The notes beneath the pieces were generated by a model. That model had not been told where the DNA came from and did no database searches. It saw only the letters and a program-made list of their open reading frames with translations. Positions 42,507 to 51,210 of a stretch of DNA of 64,000 nt are shown one piece after another (positions within the stretch are counted from its first letter, which is position 1; every line of letters starts with the position of its first letter). Origin of the DNA: Protaetiibacter sp. (lineage in GTDB: Bacteria > Actinomycetota > Actinomycetes > Actinomycetales > Microbacteriaceae). The stretch lies in assembly GCA_030150265.1 (NCBI GenBank), contig JASLGG010000027.1, forward strand, positions 1 through 64,000, given 5' to 3'. Made by a program: the position numbers and the translations under genes.

Positions 42507-43427
42507 GTGGGACACGATCACGGGCACGACCACGCGCGGGCGGCGGGCGGCAACCGCACGCGCCTCGCGATCGCGCTCGGGATCACGCTCTCGGTGCTCG
42601 TGGTGGAGGTGGTCGGCGCCCTGCTCTCCGGTTCGCTGGCGCTGCTCGGCGACGCCGGCCACATGTCGAGCGACGGGATCGGGCTCGCGGTCGCGCTCGT
42701 GGCATCCGTCGTCGCGGCGCGCCCCGCCACCGACCGGCACACCTTCGGCTTCCAGCGGATGGAGGTGCTCGCGGCCCTCGTCAACGGCCTGATCCTGGTG
42801 GTGGTCGCGGTGTCGATCACGTTGGAGGCGATCCGGCGACTCACCGCGCCCGCCGGGCACGTCGAGGCGATCCCGATGCTCGGCGTCGCGGTCATCGGCC
42901 TGGCCGCGAACGTCGTCGCGTACCTCGTGCTGCGCGGTGGCGACCGCGGCTCGCTCAATCTGCGCGGCGCCCTGCTCGAGGTGTTCGGCGACATGCTCGG
43001 CTCGATCGCCGCGATCGCCGCGGCGCTCGTCATCCTGCTCACGGGCTTCGTGCGCGCCGACGCGATCGCCTCGCTCCTCATCGCCGTGCTGATCGCGCCG
43101 CGCGCCGTGCTGCTGCTGCGCGACGTGGTGCGGGTGCTCACCGAGTCGGCGCCCCGCGACCGCGACGTGACGCAGATCCGCGAGCACCTCATCGGCACCG
43201 AGGGGGTCGTCGCGGTGCACGACGTGCACATCTGGGCGATCACCTCCGGCGCGCCCGTGTTCACGGCGCACGTCGTGGTGGAGCCGGGGGTCTTCGAGCG
43301 CGGGGAGACCGGCGCCCTGCTCGAGCGGCTGGGTGGATGCCTCGCCGAGCACTTCGACGTGGAGCATTCCACCTTCCAGCTCGAGCCCGCCGGGCACGCC
43401 GACCAGGAGGAGCACGCCCATCGCTAG
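42507..43427 (+). CDS. Cation diffusion facilitator (CzcD/ZitB-like metal exporter)
   Basis: 306 residues from GTG 42507. It has a His-rich N-terminus (GHDHGHDH), six membrane helices and a C-terminal cytoplasmic domain with metal-type His residues ('VVAVHDVHIWAITSG') and a His-rich end. In TM2 the metal site is GDAGHMSSD (His52, Asp56). In TM5 the expected HxxxD is E157-V-F-G-D161 ('LRGALLEVFGDMLGS'), so Glu replaces His. That may shift metal preference. The neighbours (MntR-like regulator, NRAMP importer) suggest a manganese or zinc role. Stop overlaps the next gene. Confidence 0.88.
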   Translation: MGHDHGHDHARAAGGNRTRLAIALGITLSVLVVEVVGALLSGSLALLGDAGHMSSDGIGLAVALVASVVAARPATDRHTFGFQRMEVLAALVNGLILVVVAVSITLEAIRRLTAPAGHVEAIPMLGVAVIGLAANVVAYLVLRGGDRGSLNLRGALLEVFGDMLGSIAAIAAALVILLTGFVRADAIASLLIAVLIAPRAVLLLRDVVRVLTESAPRDRDVTQIREHLIGTEGVVAVHDVHIWAITSGAPVFTAHVVVEPGVFERGETGALLERLGGCLAEHFDVEHSTFQLEPAGHADQEEHAHR

Positions 43428-44034
43428 ATCCGCATCCTCGGCCGTCGAGGACTACCTCAAGGCGATCTACGGCCACACCGAGTGGCAGGACGCCCCCATC
43501 ACCGGCTCGCAGCTCGCGGCCCGGCTCGGCCTCGTGCCCTCGACCGTCACCGAGATGGTGAAGAAGCTCGCCTCGCAGGGGCTCGTGACGCATCAGCCCT
43601 ACGGCGCCATCGCGCTCACCGAGGAGGGGCGGGCCCAGGCGCTCCGGATGGTGCGCCGCCACCGCCTCGTGGAGACCTGGCTCGTGGAGGGTTTCGGCTA
43701 CGGCTGGCACGAGGTGCACGACGAGGCCGAGGTTCTCGAGCACGTGCTGAGCGATCGGATGCTCGATGCGATCGACGCGCAGCTGGGGCATCCGCGCCGT
43801 GACCCGCACGGCGACCCGATCCCGGATGCGCGGGGCGCGGTGGTGCGCCCGGATGCGGTGGTCGCCGCCGCGCTCGCCGCCGACGCCCGCGGGCGGGTGG
43901 CGCGCATCAGCGACCGCGACCCGGAGGTGCTGCGGCGCATCGAGGACGCCGGCATCGGGCTCGACACCGTGGTCGCGGCCGCGGAGCTACCGGAGGGCGC
44001 GGCGGAGTTCGTCTGGGTCGTGCCTCTCGGCTGA
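43420..44034 (+). CDS. mntR: DtxR/MntR-family metal-dependent repressor
   Basis: About 204 residues. The N-terminal winged helix is clear (SAVEDYLKAIYGHTEW..APITGSQLAARLGLVPSTVTEMVKKLASQGLV) and the dimerisation/metal domain follows (HRLVETWLVEGFGYGWHEVHDEAEVLEHVLS). There is no ATG/GTG/TTG near the natural beginning. An aggagg at 43405-43410 is nine bases before an ATC at 43420 (ATC-GCT-AGA), which I take as the likely start. The alternative is GTG 43333, giving a 29-residue extension read from the end of the exporter gene. It should repress or control the importer through the two palindromes at 44036 and 44062. Gene symbol by function, not certain. Confidence 0.8.
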   Translation: MARSASSAVEDYLKAIYGHTEWQDAPITGSQLAARLGLVPSTVTEMVKKLASQGLVTHQPYGAIALTEEGRAQALRMVRRHRLVETWLVEGFGYGWHEVHDEAEVLEHVLSDRMLDAIDAQLGHPRRDPHGDPIPDARGAVVRPDAVVAAALAADARGRVARISDRDPEVLRRIEDAGIGLDTVVAAAELPEGAAEFVWVVPLG

Positions 44035-44035
44035 A

Positions 44036-44051
44036 TTTCGGCACACCGAAA
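44036..44051. promoter_or_regulatory. MntR-like operator 1
   Basis: Perfect palindrome tttcgg-caca-ccgaaa, two bases after the regulator's stop codon. Same arms as operator 2, with centre-to-centre distance 26 bp. Confidence 0.75.
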
Positions 44052-44061
44052 AATCTGCTAA

Positions 44062-44077
44062 TTTCGGTGTACCGAAA
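44062..44077. promoter_or_regulatory. MntR-like operator 2
   Basis: Perfect palindrome tttcgg-tgta-ccgaaa, 15 bp before the NRAMP GTG. The pair covers nearly the whole 57-bp gap and must overlap the promoter and leader of the importer gene. Confidence 0.75.
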
Positions 44078-44091
44078 TCTCAGGGGACGCC

Positions 44092-45321
44092 GTGCCGACA
44101 TCCGATCGCATCCGTGACCGTGCAGGGCTGTGGGGAGCACTCGGGCCGGCGATGGTCGCGGGCGTCGCCTACCTCGACCCGGGCAACGTCGCGAGCAACG
44201 CGAGCGCGGGCGCCGAGTACGGCTACCTGCTGGTGTGGGTCGTGGTGCTCGCGAACCTCATGGCATGGCTCGTGCAGTACCTCTCGGCGAAGCTCGGCAT
44301 CGCGACGGGCGAGAGCCTGCCCTCGCTGCTCGGGAGGCGCATCCGCCATCGCGGGGCGCGGTGGGCCTACTGGGCGCAGGCGGAGCTCGTGGCGATGGCG
44401 ACCGACGTCGCCGAGGTCATCGGCGGCGCGGTGGCCCTCAACCTGCTGTTCGGGCTGCCGCTGCCGCTCGGCGGGGTCATCACGGGGGTGGTGTCGATGG
44501 GGCTGCTCGTGCTGCACTCGCGCCGTGGCCCGCGGTTCTTCGAGCGGGTCGTGATCGGACTCGTCGCGATCATCTCGATCGGGTTCTGTGCCGGGCTCGT
44601 GGTGGCACCCGTCGACGCGGGCGCGGCGCTCGACGGCCTCGTGCCGCGGTTCGCGGATGCGGGGTCGGTGCTGCTGGCCGCGTCGATCCTCGGGGCCACC
44701 GTCATGCCGCACGCGATCTACGCCCACTCGGCGCTCACGCGGGACCGCTTCGGGCGGGTGCCGGAGGGGGCGCCGCGGCGCCGCATCCTGACCGCGACGC
44801 GCGTGGACGTGACGATCGCACTCGCGGTGGCCGGCACCGTCAACCTCGTGATCCTGCTGCTCGCCGCGGCGACCCTGCCGGGGGTGGCGGGCACCGACAC
44901 GCTCGAGGGCGCGCACGCCGCGATCGGCGCGGCGCTCGGGCCGGTCGTCGCGACGCTCTTCGCGGTGGGGCTTCTGGCATCCGGGCTCGCCTCGACCTCG
45001 GTGGGGGCCTACGCGGGGGCGGAGATCATGCAGGGGCTGCTGCGCGCGCGCATTCCGCTCGTGTGGCGACGCCTCGTGGCGCTCGTGCCGGCGCTCATCG
45101 TGCTGCTGCTCGATGCGCCACCGACCCTCGCGCTCGTGCTGAGCCAGGTGGTGCTGTCGTTCGGCATCCCGTTCGCCCTGGTGCCGCTCGTGCGGCTCAC
45201 CGCGCGGCGCGAGCTCATGGGGGATGCCGTGAACCGCCCCTGGACGACCGCGCTCGCGGTGCTCGCCGCCGCGCTGCTCATCGCCCTCAACGCCGCGCTG
45301 CTCGTGCTTCTGGCGAGCTAG
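44092..45321 (+). CDS. mntH: NRAMP-family divalent metal importer (MntH-like)
   Basis: 409 residues from GTG 44092. About 11 membrane helices. The two NRAMP substrate motifs are intact: DPGN at 29-32 (TM1) and MPHAIYAHS with Met205-Pro-His207 (TM6). Expected to import Mn2+ (and Fe2+) with protons. It is directly preceded by two operator palindromes and by the MntR-like gene, an arrangement for metal-dependent repression. The exporter of the CDF family lies upstream in the same direction. Confidence 0.9.
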   Translation: MPTSDRIRDRAGLWGALGPAMVAGVAYLDPGNVASNASAGAEYGYLLVWVVVLANLMAWLVQYLSAKLGIATGESLPSLLGRRIRHRGARWAYWAQAELVAMATDVAEVIGGAVALNLLFGLPLPLGGVITGVVSMGLLVLHSRRGPRFFERVVIGLVAIISIGFCAGLVVAPVDAGAALDGLVPRFADAGSVLLAASILGATVMPHAIYAHSALTRDRFGRVPEGAPRRRILTATRVDVTIALAVAGTVNLVILLLAAATLPGVAGTDTLEGAHAAIGAALGPVVATLFAVGLLASGLASTSVGAYAGAEIMQGLLRARIPLVWRRLVALVPALIVLLLDAPPTLALVLSQVVLSFGIPFALVPLVRLTARRELMGDAVNRPWTTALAVLAAALLIALNAALLVLLAS

Positions 45322-45336
45322 CGCCGGCTGGCGGGC

Positions 45337-46107
45337 TCAGTCGTCGAGGAGCTGGGGGTCGATCGCGATCTCGGCGTCGGTGAGGGGCTTGACGCCCGCG
45401 GCCCGCGCTCGGCGCGCCTTGATCACCGACTGGATGTAGTGGATGAGCGTCGGGATGACGGCGAGCGCCACCGCGAGCAGCAGGATCACGTCGATGTAGG
45501 AGACGACGAAGTCCTTGAGCCAGGGGATGTAGCCGAGCAGGAAGCCGCCGTAGGTGAGCCCCGCGCCCCAGATGAGCGCCCCGACCGCGTTGTAGAGCGA
45601 GTAGCGGCGGTAGTTCATGTGGGCGACGCCCGCGGCGACCGGCACGAAGGTGCGCACGACCGGCACGAAGCGCGCGAGCACCACCGCGAGAGCGCCGAAG
45701 CGCCCGAAGAACTTGTTGGTGCGCTCGACGTTCTCGCGGCTGAACAGGCCGCTCTCCTTGCGCTCGAAGATCCGCGGACCCGCCTTGTGCCCGATGAGAT
45801 ACCCCACCTCGCCGCCGAGGAACGCGGCCGCGGCGATCGCGAGGCACACCCACCAGACCGGGATCATGATGCCCGCGGGCGGGTCCACCATCGTTCCCGT
45901 GAAGGTCAGCACCCCCGTGATGATGAGGAGCGTGTCGCCCGGCAGGATGAAGCCCACGAGCAGCGCCGTCTCGGAGAAGATGATGAGGCACACCACGAGC
46001 AGCGCCCACGGCCCGGCCGTGTTGATGATGTTCGCCGGATCGAGCCACGGGATGAGCCCCATGGGCGCGGCGGCGACGAGCGCGAGGGCGGCTGAGCTGA
46101 AGGGCAC
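45337..46107 (-). CDS. DedA-family membrane protein
   Basis: 256 residues from GTG 46107. Hallmarks: 'IIFSETALLVGFILPGDTLLIITGVL', 'GGEVGYLIGHKAGPRIF', 'FFGRFGALAVVLARFVPVVRTFVPVAAGVAHM' and 'NAVGALIWG', the conserved F/Y-x-x-R pattern of DedA/SNARE-associated proteins. Members act as lipid (undecaprenyl phosphate or phospholipid) scramblases or flippases. Convergent with the importer, 15 bp apart. Confidence 0.92.
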   Translation of the reverse strand: MPFSSAALALVAAAPMGLIPWLDPANIINTAGPWALLVVCLIIFSETALLVGFILPGDTLLIITGVLTFTGTMVDPPAGIMIPVWWVCLAIAAAAFLGGEVGYLIGHKAGPRIFERKESGLFSRENVERTNKFFGRFGALAVVLARFVPVVRTFVPVAAGVAHMNYRRYSLYNAVGALIWGAGLTYGGFLLGYIPWLKDFVVSYIDVILLLAVALAVIPTLIHYIQSVIKARRARAAGVKPLTDAEIAIDPQLLDD

Positions 46108-46188
46108 GCGAGGTTCTCCTGTGCGTCGGTCGCACGATGCGATCGGCGATGGTCGGTTCAGCGTAACGGGTCGCGAGCCCGCGAAACT

Positions 46189-46202
46189 GGGGGTTGACCC
46201 CC
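46189..46202 (-). terminator. Small GC hairpin downstream of the large lipoprotein gene's neighbour
   Basis: ggggg 46189-46193 with ccccc 46198-46202 around a ttga loop, in the gap between the DedA start and the lipoprotein stop. Weak evidence; could be a terminator of the lipoprotein gene on the minus strand. Confidence 0.3.
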
Positions 46203-46222
46203 GGATCCTCGCGTGAGCGGCC

Positions 46223-47839
46223 TCACCCCTCCGAGCACGGCCCGGTGAGCGGCTCCGGATGGATCTCGATGCGCTGCTGCGCGGGCGTCTTCCCCGAGTT
46301 CTGGTCGTCGATCCAGAGCCGGAACGGCGGCTCGCCGTCGCGCGGGTTCGGCACCTCCTGGTAGACCAGGATCGCCCGGTCGCCCGGCGTCACCTCGTCG
46401 AGCGGCACGGGCCGCTGGGTGCCCGTCGCCTGCGGTGAGCCGTAGGGGCTGCGGATCTGCCATCCGAGCTGCCAGTCGCCCTGGTAGTCGCCGCAGACCT
46501 GTCCCTCCCAGGTGATCGTCACGGGGGAGTCCTCGTCGCGGATGCGGATCGTGTAGTCGTAGCTCAGCCCCTCGAAGCGCCATCCGGGGGCGCCGTAGCG
46601 CACCGTCACGGTGTGCCCGCCGCGGTCGGTCTCGGTGCTCAGCACCACGCGGTAGTCGGGGTCGCCCGCGGCGGTGAAGGTGGCCTCGCCGTGGCCCCGG
46701 ACGGATGTCGGGCTCACCGATCCGTCGGAGGTGCCGATCTCGACCACGGCGTCCGTCAGCTCCTCGCCCGTGGCGGGGTCGACGACGCGCACGCCGAGGC
46801 GCGCCTGCTCGCCGTCGGCGAGGGTCGTCTCGCCGTGCGTGTCGACCAGGATGCGCACGCATACCCCGTCGTTCCGGCGCAGCTCGGCGCTGCGGTCGGC
46901 GACGTCGCTCGCGATCCCCTGGTAGGCGTCGAGCTGCGCGCCCGCGAGCGCCAGCGCATCCGCCTCGCTCATCCCGCTCGCCTCGTCGACGCTCCAGCGG
47001 CCTCGCGCGTCGGTGAGGTCGCCGCGGGTGTCCCAGCCGTCGATCTCCGCCGTCACCGTGAAGGAGGTGGTGGGTGCGTTCGCGCCGTCGGCGCCCGATC
47101 CGTCCGCGCGCATCGTGACCGTGACGCCGCGCAGCGAGACGCTGCCGTCACCGGTCGACACGACGGTGCCCGTCGTGGTGATGTCGACCACGATCGCCGT
47201 GCCGTCGCGCATGATGCGCTGGCTCTGCTCCGTCGTCCAGGTGCCAGCCGGCTCGCCCTGCGCGGCGCACGGGTCCTTCTCCTGCGTCGTGGTCATCCGC
47301 TGGGTGGAGCCGCGGCCGGACTCGGGGTCGTCGACCGTCGTGACCACCTCGTGCACGGTCACCTCCCGCTGATCGCGGATGGTGCTCGTGTCGGTGGTGG
47401 TGGTCGTGTATCCATGACCGTCCCTCGTGCCGGTCTCGGTCTTCGTGCGGTCGGTCACGACCGGCACGTCGACGCCCGGCATGCCGGGCGCGGCCATCGG
47501 GGTCACCGCGTGCACGAGCGCTGCCGGCGCGACCATCGCGCCGGGCCGGGGAGCGGATGCGGCGGTGCCGCCCGTGGAGGCGCCCCGGATCGCGGACTGC
47601 AGCTGGGCATCCGCGGTCTCGTCGAAGCCGGCCGCCCCGTCGAGGATCGCCCGGACGCCCTCCTCGAGCAGGCTGTCGAGGAGCGCGCCGTCCTCGCCGC
47701 GGTCGATGCCGAGCAGCTCGTCGAGGCCGGCACGCGGGGGATCGGGGTACGGGTCGCCGCCGGGCACGACGGCGCAGCCGGCGAGGAGGGCGAGGAGGAG
47801 GGCTGCGGGCAGCACGAAGGGGCGTCGGGTTCGGGGCAT
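46223..47839 (-). CDS. Large lipoprotein of unknown function
   Basis: 538 residues from ATG 47839, chosen because a lipobox follows (ALLLALLAGC, Cys about residue 22); the frame is open 44 codons further but has no signal there. It has a Pro/Asp-rich linker, a long Thr-rich stretch ('GYTTTTTDTSTIRDQ', 'TVHEVVTT'), then a beta-rich C-terminal half with Ig-like character ('LGVRVVDPATGEELTDAVVEIGTSDGSVSPTSV', 'VTITWEGQVCGDYQGDW'). Four to six cysteines may form disulphides outside the cell. No family recognised. Confidence 0.75.
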   Translation of the reverse strand: MPRTRRPFVLPAALLLALLAGCAVVPGGDPYPDPPRAGLDELLGIDRGEDGALLDSLLEEGVRAILDGAAGFDETADAQLQSAIRGASTGGTAASAPRPGAMVAPAALVHAVTPMAAPGMPGVDVPVVTDRTKTETGTRDGHGYTTTTTDTSTIRDQREVTVHEVVTTVDDPESGRGSTQRMTTTQEKDPCAAQGEPAGTWTTEQSQRIMRDGTAIVVDITTTGTVVSTGDGSVSLRGVTVTMRADGSGADGANAPTTSFTVTAEIDGWDTRGDLTDARGRWSVDEASGMSEADALALAGAQLDAYQGIASDVADRSAELRRNDGVCVRILVDTHGETTLADGEQARLGVRVVDPATGEELTDAVVEIGTSDGSVSPTSVRGHGEATFTAAGDPDYRVVLSTETDRGGHTVTVRYGAPGWRFEGLSYDYTIRIRDEDSPVTITWEGQVCGDYQGDWQLGWQIRSPYGSPQATGTQRPVPLDEVTPGDRAILVYQEVPNPRDGEPPFRLWIDDQNSGKTPAQQRIEIHPEPLTGPCSEG

Positions 47840-47929
47840 CCGTTCAGCCTGCGGTGCCCGGCGTCCCGGGTCCGAGAGGCGGGCGTCCTCGATCGGCGGT
47901 GCGGTCGGCGCGGTCGTGCCCGGGTGCGC

Positions 47930-48013
47930 TGGTGCGGGAGGCGGGGCTCGAACCCGCATGCCGTGAGGCACAGGAACCTAAATCCTGCGTGTCTACCGTT
48001 CCACCACTCCCGC
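47930..48013 (-). tRNA. tRNA-Leu (TAG)
   Basis: 84 nt on the minus strand including an encoded CCA (47930-47932). Acceptor GCGGGAG pairs with CTCCCGC. The anticodon arm CAGGA-TTTAGGT-TCCTG gives anticodon TAG. A long variable arm (TGCCTCACGGCA) is present, as expected for leucine. T-arm GCGGGTTCGAGCCCCGC. Confidence 0.96.
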
Positions 48014-48111
48014 GGGCGGGTTCAGTCTAGGGCGGTGCGGGCGGTGGCCGGTGGCCCGCGGCCTGTGGAGAACGCGGGCGGCGCGGCACCGCATCCGGGC
48101 ATCATGACCGC

Positions 48112-49350
48112 ATGACGAGCGCGGTCGGGGCCATCGCCGAGCAGGTGCGCGAGCGGGTGCGCCGCGAGGGCGGCGATCTGCGCGGCGATCGCGCGCTCGC
48201 CGACCGCCTCGTGCGCGACGAGGTGCAGCGCTACTCGGAGCTCGCGCTCGGCGGCGCGATGCCCCTGCTGCCCGACGAGTCGGCGGTCGCCCGGCAGGTC
48301 GTGGCGGCGCTCACGGGGCTCGGACCGCTGCAGCCCTACCTCGACGACCCGGAGGTCGAGGAGCTGTGGATCAACGCCCCCGATCGCGTGTTCGTCGCGC
48401 GCGACGGGCGGTCCGAGCGGGTGCCGGTGGAACTGACGGCGCCCGAGGTGCGCGAGCTGCTCGAGCGGATGCTGCACAGCACGGGCAGACGCGTCGACCT
48501 CAGCTCGCCGTTCGTCGACGCCTCGCTGCCCGACGGCTCGCGCCTGCACGCGGTGATCCCGGACGTCACGCGGGCCGACATCTCGATCAACGTGCGCCGC
48601 TTCCGGTCGGGCATGCGCAGCCTCGTCGACCTCGTGCGGCTCGGCTCGCTCACGAGCCAGGCGGCCGGGTTCCTGCACGTCGCGGTGCGCACCGGCCACA
48701 ACATCCTCGTGACCGGCGCGACCCACAGCGGCAAGACGACGCTGCTCGGCGCGCTGCTCGGCTCCTGCCGACCGGAGGAACGGGTGGTGACGGTGGAGGA
48801 GACCTTCGAGCTCTCGGTCGCGGCTCTCGATCACGTCGGGCTGCAATGCCGCCAGCCGAGCCTCGAGGGCACCGGCGAGATCAGCCTGCGGCGCCTCATC
48901 AAGGAGTCGCTGCGGATGCGCCCCGACCGGCTCGTGGTGGGCGAGGTCCGCGAGGCGGAGTCGCTCGACCTGCTCATCGCGCTCAACTCCGGCATCCCGG
49001 GCATGTGCAGCCTGCACGCCAACAGCGCACGCGACGCGCTCGTCAAGCTCTGCACGCTGCCGCTCCTCGCCGGCCGCAACATCGACGTCTCCTTCGTGGT
49101 GCCGACCGTCGCCTCCGCGATCGACCTCGTCGTGCACGCCGAGCTCGGGCGCGACGGGCGGCGGCGGATCGTGGAGGTCGTGGCGCCCACGGGAGAGGTC
49201 GCGGACGGAGTGGTCGAGGCCGTCGCGCTGTTCGGCATCCGGGACGGGCGGCTCACCGCCACGGGGGAGCTGCCGCCGCGGATGTCGGGCTTCGAGCGGG
49301 CGGGTGTCGATCCGGGGGCGATCCTGCGGGCGTCCGAGGTTCCGGGATGA
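48112..49350 (+). CDS. tadA: Tad/Flp pilus assembly ATPase (CpaF/TadA-like)
   Basis: 412 residues from ATG 48112. The secretion-ATPase core has Walker A GATHSGKT (202-209), 'VVTVEETFELSV', Walker B 'RLVVGEVREAESLDLLIALNSG' and 'SLHANSARDAL'. The N-terminal about 100 residues are the all-alpha/beta stator-like domain. It powers assembly of the Flp pilus encoded downstream. First gene of the tad operon; its stop overlaps tadB. Confidence 0.93.
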   Translation: MTSAVGAIAEQVRERVRREGGDLRGDRALADRLVRDEVQRYSELALGGAMPLLPDESAVARQVVAALTGLGPLQPYLDDPEVEELWINAPDRVFVARDGRSERVPVELTAPEVRELLERMLHSTGRRVDLSSPFVDASLPDGSRLHAVIPDVTRADISINVRRFRSGMRSLVDLVRLGSLTSQAAGFLHVAVRTGHNILVTGATHSGKTTLLGALLGSCRPEERVVTVEETFELSVAALDHVGLQCRQPSLEGTGEISLRRLIKESLRMRPDRLVVGEVREAESLDLLIALNSGIPGMCSLHANSARDALVKLCTLPLLAGRNIDVSFVVPTVASAIDLVVHAELGRDGRRRIVEVVAPTGEVADGVVEAVALFGIRDGRLTATGELPPRMSGFERAGVDPGAILRASEVPG

Positions 49351-50216
49351 GCGCGGCGGTCTGGGGGCTCGCGCTCGGCGCGGGCCTCGTGCTGGTCGCC
49401 TCGCCCTGGATATGGCCGGCGGCGGCACGCACCGTTCGGGCACGCCGTGAGGGGCCTCTCCGGCGGCTCGACACGCGGCTCCGCCAGGCCGGGTTCGACC
49501 GGATCGCGCCGTCCGCGGTGATCGCGGTGGTGGCCGCGGCGGCGCTCGTCGCGGGGCTCCTGGTGCTCGCGTTCGTGCCGGTGACCGCGCTCGCGGTGGC
49601 CGCGGCGCTCGCCGCCGGATCGCTGCCCGTCGCCGCGATCACGGCACGTGCGCGAGCGCGGCGCAGGGCCATGCGCTCCGTGTGGCCCGACGCTCTCGAT
49701 CATCTGGTCGCCGGCCTGCGCGCCGGGAGACCGCTGCCGGATGCCGTCTGCGCCCTCGGCGAGGCCGGACCGGAACCGCTGCGTCCCGCGTTCCGGGCGC
49801 TCGCCGCCGACTACGGTGCGACGGGCAGCATCGGGCTCGCGCTCGACGAGCTGAAGTCGCGTCTGGCCGACCCGGTCGCCGATCGCGTCGTCGAGACACT
49901 GCGGGTGGCGCGCGAGGTCGGCGGCACCGAGCTGCCGGCCGTGCTGCGTGCGCTCGCGGCGCACCTGCGCGCCGACCAGGCGCTCCGGGCGGAGGTGGAG
50001 GCGCGGCAGAGCTGGGTGGTCAGCGCGGCTCGGCTCGGCGTCGCGGCCCCCTGGCTCGTGCTCGTGCTGCTCGCCGCGCGGCCGGAGGCGGTGCGTGCCT
50101 ACAACTCGCCGGGAGGGCTCGCCGTGCTCGCCGTCGGTCTCGTGCTGACCGTCGTGGCCTACCGGCTCATGCTCGCCGTGGGGCGGCTGCCCGAGGAACG
50201 GCGGTGGTTCGCGTGA
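49347..50216 (+). CDS. tadB: Tad pilus inner-membrane protein TadB-like
   Basis: 289 residues from ATG 49347. Two membrane helices near the start, a GspF/TadB-type helical cytoplasmic domain ('MRSVWPDALDHLVAGLRAGRPLPDAVCAL', 'VVETLRVAREVGGTELPAVLRAL', 'SWVVSAARLGVAAPWLVLVLL') and a C-terminal helix. Four-base overlaps on both sides tie it to the ATPase and TadC. Confidence 0.88.
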   Translation: MSAAVWGLALGAGLVLVASPWIWPAAARTVRARREGPLRRLDTRLRQAGFDRIAPSAVIAVVAAAALVAGLLVLAFVPVTALAVAAALAAGSLPVAAITARARARRRAMRSVWPDALDHLVAGLRAGRPLPDAVCALGEAGPEPLRPAFRALAADYGATGSIGLALDELKSRLADPVADRVVETLRVAREVGGTELPAVLRALAAHLRADQALRAEVEARQSWVVSAARLGVAAPWLVLVLLAARPEAVRAYNSPGGLAVLAVGLVLTVVAYRLMLAVGRLPEERRWFA

Positions 50217-51151
50217 CGTCGGCGGTGGCGCTCGCGGTCGTGCTCGGCATCGTGCTGGGGCTCGGGCTCTGGACGCTCGCCGGGCTCGCACCGCGCCTCG
50301 GCGCGTCACGGCTCGCCGAGAGGGTCGCGCCCTACCTGCTCGACGTCTCGGCGGAGGCGCGCGCCCTGCGCGGTCGGCGGGCGGGCGAGCCCGGCTCGGC
50401 GCTCGCGGCCTTCGCGGCGCCGATCCTTGCGCGGGCCGGGCTCGGGCTCGCTCGCGCACTCGGGAGCGAGACCGTCGTGACGCGCCGACTGCGGCAAGCG
50501 GGGTCGGGGACGACCGTCGCAGGCTTCCGCGCGCGTCAGCTCGTGTGGACGGCGGGCGGTGCGCTCGCGGGACTCCTGCTGGTGCTCGTCGCCGGTCGTG
50601 CGGCCGCCGTGTCGCCGGCCGTCGGGGCCGTGCTGGCGACGGCGGCAGCGGCATCCGGCCTGATGCTCCCCGAGCGGATGCTGGCGCGGCGGGCGGGCAT
50701 CCGGATGCGGCGGATCGCCGCGGAGCTGCCGACCGTGCTCGAGTTCCTGAGCCTCGCGCTCTCGGCGGGCGAGACCGTGCGCCATGCCCTCCGCCGGGTG
50801 GCGCGCGTCGGCACGGGGGAGCTGGCGGGTGAGATCGATCGCGTGATGACCGACGTCGACGTGGGGGTGCCCCTCACCGACGCCCTCGTGCGCTGCGCCT
50901 CCGAGCTGGAGCTGCCGGCCCTGAGCCGCGCGGTCGAGCAGCTCGTGACGGCCCTCGATCGCGGCTCCCCGCTCGTCGAGGTGTTCCGCGCCCAGGCGCA
51001 GGACGCGCGTGACGACGCGAAGCGCGCGCTGCTCGAGTCCGCGGGACGCAAGGAGGTTGCGATGCTCGTGCCGCTCGTGTTCCTGATCCTGCCGGTTACC
51101 GTGGTCTTCGCCCTGTTCCCCGCGACGCTCGTGCTCGAGCTGGGGTTCTGA
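50213..51151 (+). CDS. tadC: Tad pilus inner-membrane protein TadC-like
   Basis: 312 residues from GTG 50213. Membrane helices at the N-terminus, mid (about 100-150) and C-terminus, around a GspF-like domain: 'RIAAELPTVLEFLSLALSAGETVRHALRRVA', 'ALSRAVEQLVTALDRGSPLVEVFRAQAQDARDDAKRALLESAGRKEVAMLVPLVF'. It forms with TadB the platform for the pilus ATPase. Confidence 0.88.
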   Translation: MTSAVALAVVLGIVLGLGLWTLAGLAPRLGASRLAERVAPYLLDVSAEARALRGRRAGEPGSALAAFAAPILARAGLGLARALGSETVVTRRLRQAGSGTTVAGFRARQLVWTAGGALAGLLLVLVAGRAAAVSPAVGAVLATAAAASGLMLPERMLARRAGIRMRRIAAELPTVLEFLSLALSAGETVRHALRRVARVGTGELAGEIDRVMTDVDVGVPLTDALVRCASELELPALSRAVEQLVTALDRGSPLVEVFRAQAQDARDDAKRALLESAGRKEVAMLVPLVFLILPVTVVFALFPATLVLELGF

Positions 51152-51210
51152 GCGGGGGTCGACCGCGTGACGCGGTCGGCCGGGTCATCGTTCCGGATGG
51201 TGTCCGCGTC

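Noticed and set aside
47840..47971. 44-codon upstream extension of the large lipoprotein
   Set aside because: It would run into tRNA-Leu and push the lipobox signal peptide inside the protein.
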